Assembly (NCBI GenBank): GCA_934667845.1
Contig: CAKUMQ010000068.1
Span: 1-13,026, forward strand
Length of the DNA: 13,026 nt
Reading direction: 5' to 3'
DNA from: an uncultured Eubacteriales bacterium
GTDB taxonomy: Bacteria; Bacillota; Clostridia; Oscillospirales; Acutalibacteraceae
Shown: piece by piece, positions 1 through 7,693 of the stretch
Position numbering within the stretch: position 1 is the stretch's first letter
Layout of the letters: each line of letters opens with the position of its first letter
Notes under the pieces: model-generated
Told to the model about the DNA's origin: nothing
Database searches by the model: none
The model's input: the letters and a program-made list of their open reading frames with translations, nothing else
Translations under genes and position numbers: made by a program

Positions 1-245
1 GCTTAATGCTATGCTGTAAGCGGACAGAAGGAAGCCCCCTGTCTGCAAATTGGACAAAGTGGAAAATATGCCCAGCACAATTGATTATACGCTCTTTTTC
101 AAATTTGTCAATATAAACTGGACAAAACGACTGAATTGTTTTCGGTAAGAAAGGAGGGGAGGGAACAGCAACGGGAAAAACGGACGTGAAACAACCGCAC
201 ACAGATGCCGACGGCAGATCGCCGTCACGGGGAGGAGGAAGAACT
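1..245. other. Upstream region without a convincing gene
   Basis: No gene is supported here. The stretch 60-145 is AT-rich, as expected of a promoter region for the holin gene, but I cannot place a -35/-10 pair with good spacing: TATAAA at 112-117 has no -35 hexamer 16-18 nt upstream. A purine-rich AAGGAGGGGAGG run at 151-162 looks like a ribosome-binding site, but no start codon follows at a usable distance; the GTG at 186, in frame with the holin, is 24 nt away. A weak GACAG/CTGTC inverted repeat lies near 23-43. Confidence 0.4.
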
Positions 246-593
246 ATGTCGATCTTTACGCGCTTTTTGGACGAGTATGCCACACTGCTGATCTATTCTT
301 TGCTGACCGCGGCAGCCGGTGTCGTGGGGCTGTGGCTGAAGCGGCTGTGCATGGGCTACATACGCAGGAGAGCAAAGCGGAGGATCGTCCGATCCGGTAT
401 CCATGCAGTGGGGCAGGTGTATGCGTCGCTCGGCGGGGAGGAAAAGCAGGCGGAGCTGCTCGCCGCAGTGACGGAAATGCTGGAGAAAAAGGGACTTTTC
501 CTGGCAGAGGTGGAGATCAAGGTACTGATCGAGGAGGAGCTTTCCCGCCAGAGGGCGGAGGAAGCGGAGAAAAAACGGCAAAAGGCCGTCTGA
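246..593 (+). CDS. Holin of the phage LL-H type (Holin_LLH superfamily), solitary
   Basis: Small membrane protein of 115 residues. Residues about 10-32 form one hydrophobic helix, followed by a basic stretch (residues about 36-47, many Arg/Lys) and a soluble helical tail with the pattern 'GEEK-AELLAAVTEMLEKKG...EVEIKVLIEEEL' that is typical of LL-H family holins. In phages such proteins sit in the membrane and let endolysin reach the wall. I chose ATG 246 because GGAGGAGG at 231-238 lies 7 nt upstream; an in-frame GTG at 186 has no usable site and would add 20 non-conserved polar residues. No endolysin, tail or other phage gene is visible in the following sequence, which is an unrelated ABC operon on the other strand; phage genes could lie left of the window. 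Alternative: a chromosomal holin-like protein with a host function. Confidence 0.72.
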   Translation: MSIFTRFLDEYATLLIYSLLTAAAGVVGLWLKRLCMGYIRRRAKRRIVRSGIHAVGQVYASLGGEEKQAELLAAVTEMLEKKGLFLAEVEIKVLIEEELSRQRAEEAEKKRQKAV

Positions 594-605
594 CCTGATA
601 GCGAA

Positions 606-655
606 AAGCGCCCGTTTCCCTGTGCGGCAGGCAAGCCGCCGGGAAACGGGCGCTT
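606..655. terminator. Intrinsic terminator between holin and ABC operon, probably bidirectional
   Basis: A perfect 15-bp stem is formed by 606-620 (AAGCGCCCGTTTCCC) and 641-655; the 20-nt loop contains a further 5-bp stem (GCGGC 624-628 with GCCGC 635-639). On the minus strand the stem ends in CTTTTCGC, giving a short U run, and lies 34 nt after the ABC stop codon, so it most likely ends the ABC operon. In the plus direction it follows the holin stop by 12 nt but the following tract is only weakly T-rich. Confidence 0.85.
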
Positions 656-689
656 GTAAATAAACAGGGTGGCAGCAGAGGAGCGGGTA

Positions 690-2513
690 TCACACGGCGG
701 CATCTGTCAGCGTTTCCTGCTGATACTGGCGCGTATACAGGCGGTAGTAGTAGCCGCGGCGCGAAAGCAGCTCACGGTGCTGCCCCTGCTCGACGATGCG
801 GCCGTTTTTCACCACGAGGATGACGTCAGCCTGCCGGATAGTGGACAGGCGATGGGCGATCACAAAGGAGGTGCGCCCCGCCATCAGGCGGACGATGGCA
901 TCCTGGATCTTCTTTTCCGTCTCGGTGTCCACCGAGGAGGTGGCTTCGTCCAATACGAAGATGGCGGGGTCGGTCAGGATCGCGCGGGCGAAGGACAGCA
1001 GCTGTTTTTCGCCGGTGGAGAGCAGGTCGCCGCCCTCACCGACATCGCTTTCCAGCCCCTTTTCCATGCGCTCCACGACGCCGTCCGCCGACACGCGGCG
1101 GAGCGCCTCCCACAGCTCATCGTCTGTCGCGTCGGGTCTGCCGTAGCGCAGATTGTCCCGCACGCTGCCGGAAAACAGGTGCGGGGTCTGCAGCACATAG
1201 CCGATATGGCTGTGCAGCCAGAGTTGGGAGCGCTCGCGCGCATCCCGCCCGTCGATGAGGATCTGTCCCGCCGTCGGCTCAAAAAAGCGGCAGAGCAGAT
1301 TGACCAGCGTGGATTTGCCCGCGCCGGTCTCGCCGACGATCGCCACATTTGTCCCCTGCGGCACCCGCAGGTTGAAATGCTCCAGCACATAGTCGTCGCC
1401 GTCGGGATAGCGGAAAGAGACGTCGCGGAATTCCACCTCGCCGTGCAGCGGCTCCCAGTTTTCCCGCTTCGGGGAAAGCGTGTCGCCGTAGCGGGCGATC
1501 ACCTCCGGCATGTCCCGCACGTCGGACGGCGTTTCGACCAGACGGGTGAAGCGCTCGACATTGACCTGTACCGTGATGAGGTCGGAGATGGCGCGCACGA
1601 CCCACTGGATCGGCTCCATCATATTGATGGCGTAGGTCATGAACACCGACAGCGTGCCGAGCACGATCAGCCCCGACATCGTGAGGCTGCCGCCGCGCCA
1701 GAGCACGAGCGCCAGCGCCGTCCAGCCGGAAAAGGAGATCATGGAGCCGAACATCGCCCGATAGCGGGCGGCGCGCAGCGAGGTGTGGGTCATGTCGCGG
1801 CTCGTCTCCTCAAAATCACGTGCCATGCGCTCCTCGACCACCAGCGATTTGGTGGTTTTTGCGCCGGTGATGCCCTCATTGAACCGCCCGGTGATCTGCG
1901 AGTTGATCTCCCGCACCCGCCGGTTGGTGTGTACCAGGCGTTTTTGGAAAAATGCCGCCGCCGCAAAGGTCAGCGGTACCAGAATCAGAACCAGAAGCGA
2001 GAGACGGGCGTTGATGACCAGCATCATCACAATGGCGCCGACCAGATAGGTCAGGTTCCAGACCCCGTCCATCAGGCTCCAGGACACCAGCCCGCCGATG
2101 CGGGAGGTGTCGCTCATGACGCGGGAGTGGATATAGCCGACGCTGTTCTGATTATAATAGGAAAACGAGAGCGTCTGCAGATGATCAAAGGCGGCGCGCT
2201 TCATGTCCCGCCCGACATACATTTCCACCTTGCCCGCCTGAAAGCAGGCGACCGTGTTGGCGACGACCTGCAAAAGCAGGGCGGCGGCATAGGCGAGGAT
2301 GAAAAACGGCAGCCCGTCAAGAGTCTGCCCGGTAACGTAATGGTCGAGCGCATATTTCTGAAACAGCGGCAGAATGATGTCGACCGTTCCGGCAAGCAGC
2401 CCGAGGGTGACCATGCCGGTCATACGTCCGCGATAGGGGCGCAGATAGGGCAGCAGCCGTCCCATGCCGAACCACGGGAGCGAGACGAATTCCTGTTCCT
2501 TTTTTGCCTTCAT
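690..2513 (-). CDS. ABC exporter half-transporter, subunit with canonical Walker B and degenerate signature (BmrD/TM288-like)
   Basis: 607 residues: an N-terminal transmembrane domain of six helices (about 30-315) fused to a nucleotide-binding domain (about 355-600), the normal length for a half-size multidrug/lipid/peptide exporter. Visible motifs are Walker A GETGAGKST (394-402), Q-loop Gln442, Walker B FVLDE with the catalytic Glu523, D-loop SSVD, and switch His554. The signature motif is LSTGE (498-502) instead of LSGGQ. Together with its partner this forms a heterodimer with one working and one degenerate ATP site. The start overlaps the partner's stop by 4 bp (ATGA), and its ribosome-binding site GGAGGTGA lies inside the partner's Glu-rich C-terminus, so translation is likely coupled. 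The substrate cannot be told from sequence; drug or lipid export is typical of the family. Confidence 0.93.
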   Translation of the reverse strand: MKAKKEQEFVSLPWFGMGRLLPYLRPYRGRMTGMVTLGLLAGTVDIILPLFQKYALDHYVTGQTLDGLPFFILAYAAALLLQVVANTVACFQAGKVEMYVGRDMKRAAFDHLQTLSFSYYNQNSVGYIHSRVMSDTSRIGGLVSWSLMDGVWNLTYLVGAIVMMLVINARLSLLVLILVPLTFAAAAFFQKRLVHTNRRVREINSQITGRFNEGITGAKTTKSLVVEERMARDFEETSRDMTHTSLRAARYRAMFGSMISFSGWTALALVLWRGGSLTMSGLIVLGTLSVFMTYAINMMEPIQWVVRAISDLITVQVNVERFTRLVETPSDVRDMPEVIARYGDTLSPKRENWEPLHGEVEFRDVSFRYPDGDDYVLEHFNLRVPQGTNVAIVGETGAGKSTLVNLLCRFFEPTAGQILIDGRDARERSQLWLHSHIGYVLQTPHLFSGSVRDNLRYGRPDATDDELWEALRRVSADGVVERMEKGLESDVGEGGDLLSTGEKQLLSFARAILTDPAIFVLDEATSSVDTETEKKIQDAIVRLMAGRTSFVIAHRLSTIRQADVILVVKNGRIVEQGQHRELLSRRGYYYRLYTRQYQQETLTDAAV

Positions 2514-4342
2514 CGGCTCACCTCCTCTTCCTCTTCTTCGGGCAGCTTTTGCTGGATCTCCCAGATCCGGCGGTATATGCCGTTCTTTTTCAGCAGCTCG
2601 TCATGCGTGCCCTGTTCAGCCAGCCGCCCCTCCTCCAGCACGAGGATCATATCCGCCTCCATGAGCGTGGAGATGCGGTGGGAGATCAGAAATACGGTCG
2701 CGTCGCCGATGCGGCTTTGCAGTCCCTTGCGGATCCTGGCATCCGTTTCGGCATCGACGGCGGAGAGCGAGTCGTCAAAGATCAGGATCGGCGCCTCGCG
2801 CACCAGCGTGCGCGCCATGGCGGTGCGCTGCTTCTGCCCGCCGGAGAGCGTGACGCCGCGCTCGCCGACCATGGTATCATAGCCCTCCGTCAGATCGCTG
2901 ATGGTGTCGTCCATACAGGCGATGGCGGCGGCACGGCGCAGCTCCTCTTCCTCGGGGTGCTCGCGGGTGATGCCGATGTTTTCCCGCAGTGTGCGGGAAA
3001 ACAGAAACGGCTCCTGCAGGACGATGGCGGCGTTTTTCCGCAGCCATGCCTTTTGTATGCGGGCAATATCCGTGCCGCCGACGGTGATGTGTCCGCCGTC
3101 CCTTGAAAGCGGATACAGCCCGGTCAGCAGCAGCATCAGCGTGGATTTGCCCGAGCCGGTCGCGCCGAGAATGCCGACCGTAGAGCCGCCCGGTACGGTG
3201 AAAGAGATGTCATGCAGGACCGGGCGGGCGGGATCATAGCCGAACGTGACATGGGAAAAGACAATGTCACCGTCCATCGGCGGGGTCACGGCGTCGGGCG
3301 GATCGGTCTCGGGCTGCGTATTCATGATGTAGCGGATACGCTCAAGCGACACGCCCGCCTTGCTCATCTCCGAGATCACGCGCCCGAGCTGACGCACCGG
3401 CCAGATCAGCATGGCGTTATAGGACAAAAACGCGATGAACGCACCGGCGGTCAGCGTGCCGCGCACGCAGGCGACAGAGCCGAGGCAGAGGATCACCAGC
3501 ACCTGGAGTCCCGAGATCAGGTCGCCGGTGCCCCAAAACAGCGCCATGAGCCGCATCAGACCTACCCAGCAGTCGGCGTATTTGCGGTTTTGCCTGTCAA
3601 ACCGCTCCTGCTCAAACTGCTCCCGCCCGAACGCGCGCACAACGCGCACACCGGTCAGATTTTCCTGCGCGATCGTGGAGAGAATGCCCTCGTTTTCGTC
3701 GCATTCGCGGAAATGCCGCCCGATACGCCCGTGGAAAAAGAGAGAGTAGCCCAGTATGATCGGCACGCTGACCGCGGCGACCGACGCCAGTCCCACATGC
3801 ATGGAGAACATGAAGAACAGCGTCATCACCAGCATAATAACGATGCGCACGACTGAATAGAGCTGATCGGAGATAAAGGTCTTGATCTGCTCGGTGTCGG
3901 AGGTGCAGCGCTGGATGATGTCGCCGGTCTGGTTCTGCATGTGCCACGAAAACGGCAGCTTCTGGATATGCGAAAACAGCCGGTCGCGCATATGCTGCAT
4001 CAGCAGCTCGCCGCCGCGCGCGTTGCAGAGATTTGTGCCGTAGCGGCAGAGCGCCGACGAGAGCGCGACCGCAGCCACGGCGACGGCGACCCACCACAGA
4101 TGCTGCCGCAGTGCCTGCACGCCGCCCGCAGCGTCCAGCCAGGCGGCGACGGCGGGCGGCAGATCTGCCGCTTCGCTGCCGATAACGCTGTCCACCGTGA
4201 ACCGCAGGATCTGCGGAATCAGCATTTCCGACAGCGTCAGACCGAGCGCAAGGAGCAGTCCCGCCGTGAACCAGCGGCCGCAGCCCAGCAAAAAGGACAG
4301 AATTAAAGTGCCGCCGGTATACGGCGGCGCAGTTTTTTTCAT
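2510..4342 (-). CDS. ABC exporter half-transporter, subunit with degenerate Walker B and canonical signature (BmrC/TM287-like)
   Basis: 610 residues, first gene of the exporter operon. Transmembrane domain about 18-330, nucleotide-binding domain about 358-600. Motifs: Walker A GATGSGKST (393-401), Q-loop Gln443, LSGGQ (499-503), Walker B ILIFDD (519-524) in which Asp524 replaces the catalytic Glu, D-loop SAVD, and His555. The Asp site pairs with the defective LSTGE of the second subunit, while the intact LSGGQ here pairs with the Glu-bearing site of that subunit: the two substitutions fall in the same composite site, as known for BmrCD and TM287/288. Start ATG is preceded by GGAGGG with about 10 nt spacing. 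The C-terminus (EEEEEEVSR) is unusually acidic because its codons also encode the next gene's ribosome-binding site. Confidence 0.93.
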   Translation of the reverse strand: MKKTAPPYTGGTLILSFLLGCGRWFTAGLLLALGLTLSEMLIPQILRFTVDSVIGSEAADLPPAVAAWLDAAGGVQALRQHLWWVAVAVAAVALSSALCRYGTNLCNARGGELLMQHMRDRLFSHIQKLPFSWHMQNQTGDIIQRCTSDTEQIKTFISDQLYSVVRIVIMLVMTLFFMFSMHVGLASVAAVSVPIILGYSLFFHGRIGRHFRECDENEGILSTIAQENLTGVRVVRAFGREQFEQERFDRQNRKYADCWVGLMRLMALFWGTGDLISGLQVLVILCLGSVACVRGTLTAGAFIAFLSYNAMLIWPVRQLGRVISEMSKAGVSLERIRYIMNTQPETDPPDAVTPPMDGDIVFSHVTFGYDPARPVLHDISFTVPGGSTVGILGATGSGKSTLMLLLTGLYPLSRDGGHITVGGTDIARIQKAWLRKNAAIVLQEPFLFSRTLRENIGITREHPEEEELRRAAAIACMDDTISDLTEGYDTMVGERGVTLSGGQKQRTAMARTLVREAPILIFDDSLSAVDAETDARIRKGLQSRIGDATVFLISHRISTLMEADMILVLEEGRLAEQGTHDELLKKNGIYRRIWEIQQKLPEEEEEEVSR

Positions 4343-4403
4343 AAATGCATTACCCTCCCGGAATTTTCCCCGTCAACAGTCAAAAAATCAGATCTACCCT
4401 GCC

Positions 4404-4432
4404 ATTGTAGCATATCCGGCAGGAAAATGCAA
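4404..4432 (-). promoter_or_regulatory. Sigma-A-type promoter of the ABC exporter operon
   Basis: On the minus strand, -35 TTGCAT (4427-4432) and -10 TACAAT (4404-4409) are separated by exactly 17 nt, predicting a start near 4397 and a 5' leader of about 55 nt. A 6-bp inverted repeat (CCTGCC 4398-4403, GGCAGG 4418-4423) brackets the -10 element and could be an operator, though it is short. Confidence 0.75.
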
Positions 4433-4490
4433 CCGATCGCCTCGGCGGCAAATAAAAAATATCACATATCTTTCACGACAAGGTCATAGT

Positions 4491-4525
4491 TTGTTTATGA
4501 ATCCGTCACAAATCTCCTGTATACT
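4491..4525 (+). promoter_or_regulatory. Probable promoter of the UspA-like gene
   Basis: A good -10 hexamer TATACT is at 4520-4525, about 35 nt before the start codon. The only -35-like hexamer, TTGTTT at 4491-4496, is 23 nt away, which is too far for normal spacing, so either the -35 is weak or an activator helps. The site is divergent from the ABC promoter, about 90 bp away. Confidence 0.4.
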
Positions 4526-4559
4526 ATAGACAACGATTCGGGGGAGGTGAACCGACATA

Positions 4560-4991
4560 ATGCCCGATCAGCCCTCTGTCCTCGTCTGTGTCGCGAATCC
4601 GTCCTCGTGTCGGCGCGTTGCAGAGGTCGGCATGGCCGTTGCCGAAAAAGAACAGCTTCCGATCAAAGTCGTCAGTATATTGCCTCCCGGTCCCATCGGC
4701 CCGGAGGAATCCCAGACCATTCAACAGCTGCACAACATCATCCGCCGCTGCGGTGCGGAATTGACTGTGTTTTTCAATGATTCTCCCGCGCTGATGGCAG
4801 CGGTATATGCCCGCCAGTGCGACGCCGCGTATCTTGTCTGCGGCATCCCCGGCGGGGACAATTCCCCGAAAGCGACTCCGTTTGTGGAGACGCTGCATGA
4901 GCTGCTCCCGACGGTGGCGTTCACGCTGGTGGACGACGATAACCGTGTGGTGGAGCTTCCGGCGGCACAAATGGCTGCCGTTGATTCCTGA
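4560..4991 (+). CDS. UspA-like (universal stress protein / KdpD-Usp fold) small protein
   Basis: 143-residue soluble protein. The N-terminus 'VLVCVANPSSCRRVAEVGMAVAE' (7-29) matches the first beta strand, loop and helix of the HUP/UspA fold as seen in KdpD sensor kinases, followed by a second strand 'PIKVVSIL' (34-41). The rest alternates strand and helix and ends in 'VAFTLVDDDNRVVEL', consistent with a Rossmann-like domain. A classic ATP-binding G-2x-G-9x-G(S/T) motif is not evident, so nucleotide binding is uncertain. Start ATG 4560 has GGAGGTGA at 4543-4550 with 9-nt spacing. The gene stands alone between its own promoter region and a strong terminator. Function is not known; a stress-related or regulatory role is the family expectation. 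Confidence 0.6.
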   Translation: MPDQPSVLVCVANPSSCRRVAEVGMAVAEKEQLPIKVVSILPPGPIGPEESQTIQQLHNIIRRCGAELTVFFNDSPALMAAVYARQCDAAYLVCGIPGGDNSPKATPFVETLHELLPTVAFTLVDDDNRVVELPAAQMAAVDS

Positions 4992-5024
4992 TTTCTTCTT
5001 TTTTCATTTTTCTCCTCTCTTTTC

Positions 5025-5064
5025 CGAAAACGCCCGACCGTGTCAAAGCGGTCGGGCGTTTTCG
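5025..5064. terminator. Bidirectional terminator between converging genes
   Basis: Perfect 16-bp stem, 5025-5040 (CGAAAACGCCCGACCG) with 5049-5064, loop of 8 nt. Each strand carries TTTT in the distal part of the stem, the usual layout of a shared terminator. It lies 33 nt after the UspA-like stop on the plus strand and 73 nt after the stop of the minus-strand gene at 5138. Confidence 0.88.
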
Positions 5065-5137
5065 GTTGAGAAAAGGAGTGCCGAGCCTTGCCGGCAGGAG
5101 GTAACTGCGCAGACGGGAAACGCGGCCTGACCGGCGG

Positions 5138-5845
5138 TCAGAAACGGAACGGGCAGCGCTGCCGCCACTCGCTTACCTGACGCGGATCCAGCACCGATTC
5201 GGGATGGAAGGACAAAAAGAGCTTGTCCGGTGTCAGTCGGTCGAAGCGGTCGTGGGCTTTCATCGCCGCATACACCTTGCTCCGGATCTCGTCTGAATGC
5301 TTATCGACCGTCAGAATATCGGCAATATTCCGGCAGAGGATCTCATACCGGCTGTCCGTTATCCCGAACATATCCCGCTTTGTCGTGCCGCAATAGAGGA
5401 ACAGCAGCCGCTGCACATCGTCGAGGGCATCGCTGTACACGCGCCGGATGGCACAGGCCTCCCATTCGTATACCGTGACAAATGGCTCGTCAATGCCGGC
5501 AAGGGATATGCCGGCGCAGGCGGTATAGTCCTTGATCAGCCGGTCAGCCAGTGCGTGGAAGTCCTCTCCGTATGCCCTGCCGGACAGCGGCAGACCGAAC
5601 AGCCCCGCGCCGGGCAGCGTGCGCAAGGCGCGCACGGTGTCGTCCGCCGCGCGGTCAACATTCAGCAGCAGACGGAGACAAAATTGCGAGGGGTGGTTTT
5701 GCGGCGCCGTGACCGTCCCCTCTGCGCATAAAACGTCCGCGCCGCAAAAAGCCGCGACCCGTTCGGCAAACGCTGTCTCAACAGGATCCCTTTCCGGCGT
5801 ATCTCCGGCGAAAAGCCGGTTCATTCTTTCGTAGATACTTGGCAT
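5138..5845 (-). CDS. Protein of unknown function, soluble, third gene of the SurA-like operon
   Basis: 235 residues when started at ATG 5845, which has AAAGGAGAGG about 5 nt upstream; a longer reading to 5953 adds 36 residues that overlap the preceding gene and has no ribosome-binding site. There is no signal peptide or membrane segment. I do not recognise a family. Visible traits: an acidic N-terminal half with 'FAERVAAFCGADVLCAEGTV', a middle part with 'VTVYEWEACAIRRVYSDALDDVQRLLFLYCGTTKRDMFG', and a basic, aromatic-rich end 'QRCPFRF'. Eight Cys residues are scattered without a metal-binding CxxC pattern. It follows the membrane-protein gene by 46 nt in the same direction, so it is likely co-transcribed. 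A CTGACC/GGTCAG hairpin overlaps its stop codon. Confidence 0.75.
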   Translation of the reverse strand: MPSIYERMNRLFAGDTPERDPVETAFAERVAAFCGADVLCAEGTVTAPQNHPSQFCLRLLLNVDRAADDTVRALRTLPGAGLFGLPLSGRAYGEDFHALADRLIKDYTACAGISLAGIDEPFVTVYEWEACAIRRVYSDALDDVQRLLFLYCGTTKRDMFGITDSRYEILCRNIADILTVDKHSDEIRSKVYAAMKAHDRFDRLTPDKLFLSFHPESVLDPRQVSEWRQRCPFRF

Positions 5846-5891
5846 AGTCCTCTCCTTTGGCTGCCCGAGGCAGCAAGCCGCTTTAGGCGGG

Positions 5892-6590
5892 TCAGCGCTT
5901 TTCAAACGCCCAGAACGCGCCGCCTGCGGGCAGAAGCAGGCAGACGGCGGCAAGCCACGGCCCGGGCGTGATCATGATCAGCCCGCCGCCGCTGCCGGGA
6001 ATCAGGGAGAGCAGCGCAATGGCGTATAGCACCGCCAGCTTGACGGCGGCGCGCTTTGCCGTGTCGCACAGGGCGGCAAAGCTGACGGCGGCAGCCAGCG
6101 CCGTCAGCAGGAGCAGCATCCATACGGTCAGCGCGGGACCGTTCGTATACGGCACCCACGAGATCGTGCCAAGCCGCCACAGCACGGCGGCATTTTGCAG
6201 CACGAGATAGCCGCCCGCGGCGAGGAGCTTCGGAAAAAGCCGCTCGCGCAGGTGGTCGGTCTGCCCGTAAAACAGCAGGCGGGAGAAAAACAGAAGCACC
6301 GCCGTATACAGCAGATACGCCACGCCGGGCGCCGTGGTGCCGGACAGGATCACGCCTGCGGCGGCTGCGGCGGTCAGCGCCGCCTGTATGCCGCACAGCA
6401 CGGCATATTGCCGCCCGAAGCCGGAAAAGCCGCCGCGGCAGCCGAACCCCTGCACCGCGGCGAGCAGCAGAAAGCCCGCATAGGGGAACAGCGTGTACAC
6501 GCCGTCTTGCCGCAGGGCGCAAAACAGCAGCAGCGCCGCAGGCGGCAGCAAAAGCGGCACAAGCCGCAGACAGAGCCGTTTGCCGTTCAT
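5892..6590 (-). CDS. Polytopic membrane protein of unknown function
   Basis: 232 residues, mostly hydrophobic, with about seven or eight predicted membrane helices (approximately 9-26, 31-48, 62-83, 90-108, 121-138, 152-175, 180-198, 207-228) and only short polar loops. The loop after helix four, 'GQTDHLRERLFPK', is the most charged segment and by the positive-inside rule probably cytoplasmic. The start ATG 6590 has AAGGAGG about 8 nt upstream. It lies 24 nt downstream of the SurA-like gene and 46 nt upstream of the 235-residue gene. No catalytic motif is visible, and I cannot assign a family. Its placement suggests that it works with the SurA-like protein at the membrane, but this is only inferred from linkage. 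Confidence 0.78.
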   Translation of the reverse strand: MNGKRLCLRLVPLLLPPAALLLFCALRQDGVYTLFPYAGFLLLAAVQGFGCRGGFSGFGRQYAVLCGIQAALTAAAAAGVILSGTTAPGVAYLLYTAVLLFFSRLLFYGQTDHLRERLFPKLLAAGGYLVLQNAAVLWRLGTISWVPYTNGPALTVWMLLLLTALAAAVSFAALCDTAKRAAVKLAVLYAIALLSLIPGSGGGLIMITPGPWLAAVCLLLPAGGAFWAFEKR

Positions 6591-6614
6591 CGGGTGTTCC
6601 TCCTTGCTGTCAGG

Positions 6615-7298
6615 TCACTTTTCCGCGGTCGGGTACTCAATATCCGCCTGCGCGATGAGCGACGAGAGATGGGCATCCCATGCGCCGTCGGGGTCGTCGC
6701 CCTGATAGTTGGTGAGAAATGCTTCCTTGACCTTGCCGCGGAGCATCAGGGTGCGATAAGCGTTTGCCGATTCGTCGATGTATTGCTCCTCGGTCAGATG
6801 CCGCGCTTCGCGGTAATCGACCAGCGACTGATAGTAGCCGCGCGCGTCCTTGTTGGCTTCATCCTCCCGCGATGCCGCGTCTTTCAGCACCTGATACTGC
6901 TGCGCGGCGATCTTGCGCGCCTCCTCCTGCGGAACGGTCAGTTTCAGTCGCTCCGCCTCCTGTTCGATGACGGCGTTGCGGATCAGCTTTTCCAGCACCT
7001 CCGCCTGTGTCGGGCGCTTGTTCTGCCATTCCTCGGGAAGGGAGGTGCCGCCGCCGTTCACATCGACATAGGCAGTCAGCACATCATACATCGTCAGCTC
7101 GGCATCGACATTCTTCTGCAAAATGGGCTTGCCGTTGACCTTGGCGGCCACGGCGGCAGTCCCCTGTGCTCCGTCCCCGGACGAAAAATAGCTTTCCACA
7201 AAGCGCCGCATCGGCGTATCGGCGACCAGAGCCGTTGCGGTGCCTCCCGCCACCAGGGCAGCGGCGATGACGGCAATCAGAATCGTGCGTTTTTTCAT
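6615..7298 (-). CDS. SurA N-terminal domain-like exported protein (PrsA/SurA-type chaperone without PPIase domain)
   Basis: 227 residues. Residues 1-26 form a signal peptide or signal anchor (basic MKKR start, then a hydrophobic core); there is no lipobox Cys. Residues about 51-215 resemble the chaperone part of SurA/PrsA: 'VAAKVNGKPILQKNVDAEL' (about 50-68) is the usual opening, then 'EVLEKLIRNAVIEQEAERLKLTVPQEEARKIA' (100-131) and further helices. The parvulin PPIase domain normally inserted in PrsA is absent, so a chaperone or scaffold role is more likely than prolyl isomerase activity. I chose ATG 7298 because GGAGG lies 9 nt upstream and it gives a clean signal peptide; the Met six codons earlier is less suitable. 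It starts only 27 nt after the putative immunity gene, without a visible promoter between them. Confidence 0.72.
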   Translation of the reverse strand: MKKRTILIAVIAAALVAGGTATALVADTPMRRFVESYFSSGDGAQGTAAVAAKVNGKPILQKNVDAELTMYDVLTAYVDVNGGGTSLPEEWQNKRPTQAEVLEKLIRNAVIEQEAERLKLTVPQEEARKIAAQQYQVLKDAASREDEANKDARGYYQSLVDYREARHLTEEQYIDESANAYRTLMLRGKVKEAFLTNYQGDDPDGAWDAHLSSLIAQADIEYPTAEK

Positions 7299-7325
7299 GG
7301 GAAAAGCCCTCCTCAAAAAGTAAAT

Positions 7326-7676
7326 TCATTTGGGCGATTCCGGTTCGCGGTGCAGGGACTGTACAAGACGGTCGGTTTGATCAATGAGGGTGAACACATC
7401 TCCCAGCTCATGAAATATGTGAGCGACGCATTCTTTAGCGCGCTGAATAAAGGTTTCTGCTTGTTCTGTCGTCCAAGGCGAAGGGTCTGGAGGATATGCC
7501 CAATTCAGCGATGTTTGATATTCTGCACATAAAGCCTTTATCGTGCATTTTGTGCTGTTTGATAGAGGAAGATCGTCCACATCTATGAGCGATCCGTAGT
7601 TTTCTCGATCAGTCGGCTCGTCATTCCAAAAGCATGAGTCGTGTGCGCCGTAATCAAATAGGATTCGTATGCGCAT
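7326..7676 (-). CDS. Putative immunity protein of a polymorphic toxin (small cytosolic protein)
   Basis: 116 residues, no signal peptide, acidic, rich in Trp, Tyr and Asp. It opens with 'MRIRILFDYGAHDSCFWND', continues with 'IDVDDLPLS' and a helical part 'WTTEQAETFIQRAKECVAHIFHELGD'. The general build (short strand with FDYG, D-LPLS, then amphipathic helices) is like small immunity-type proteins found after secreted toxins, but I cannot name a family with certainty. AGGAGG lies 6 nt before the ATG. The main support is context: its start is 17 nt after the end of a reading frame that looks like a toxin C-terminus. Base composition is clearly more AT-rich than that of the SurA-like gene downstream. 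If correct it binds and blocks the toxin in the cytoplasm, and its retention after decay of the toxin gene would protect against siblings. Confidence 0.5.
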   Translation of the reverse strand: MRIRILFDYGAHDSCFWNDEPTDRENYGSLIDVDDLPLSNSTKCTIKALCAEYQTSLNWAYPPDPSPWTTEQAETFIQRAKECVAHIFHELGDVFTLIDQTDRLVQSLHREPESPK

Positions 7677-7693
7677 TTTTTGCCTCCTATTGA

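Noticed and set aside
1..60. A tRNA or structured RNA at the window start
   Set aside because: Only a weak 5-bp inverted repeat is seen, with no cloverleaf or known RNA motif.
186..245. GTG 186 as the holin start, using AAGGAGGGG at 151-159
   Set aside because: The spacing is 24 nt and the added residues are not holin-like; ATG 246 has an ideal site.
669..2882. A 737-codon open frame on the plus strand
   Set aside because: It lies wholly opposite the two ABC genes, has a low-complexity His/Arg/Gly-rich translation and no ribosome-binding site; it is an antisense shadow of GC-rich codons.
5127..5141. CTGACC-GGC-GGTCAG hairpin over the stop codon at 5138 as a terminator
   Set aside because: The stem is short, the loop has only 3 nt and no U run follows; the strong hairpin at 5025-5064 serves this role.
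6195..7532. A 445-codon open frame on the plus strand
   Set aside because: It runs opposite the membrane-protein, SurA-like and immunity genes, all of which have proper starts and recognisable features; its own translation has no domain.
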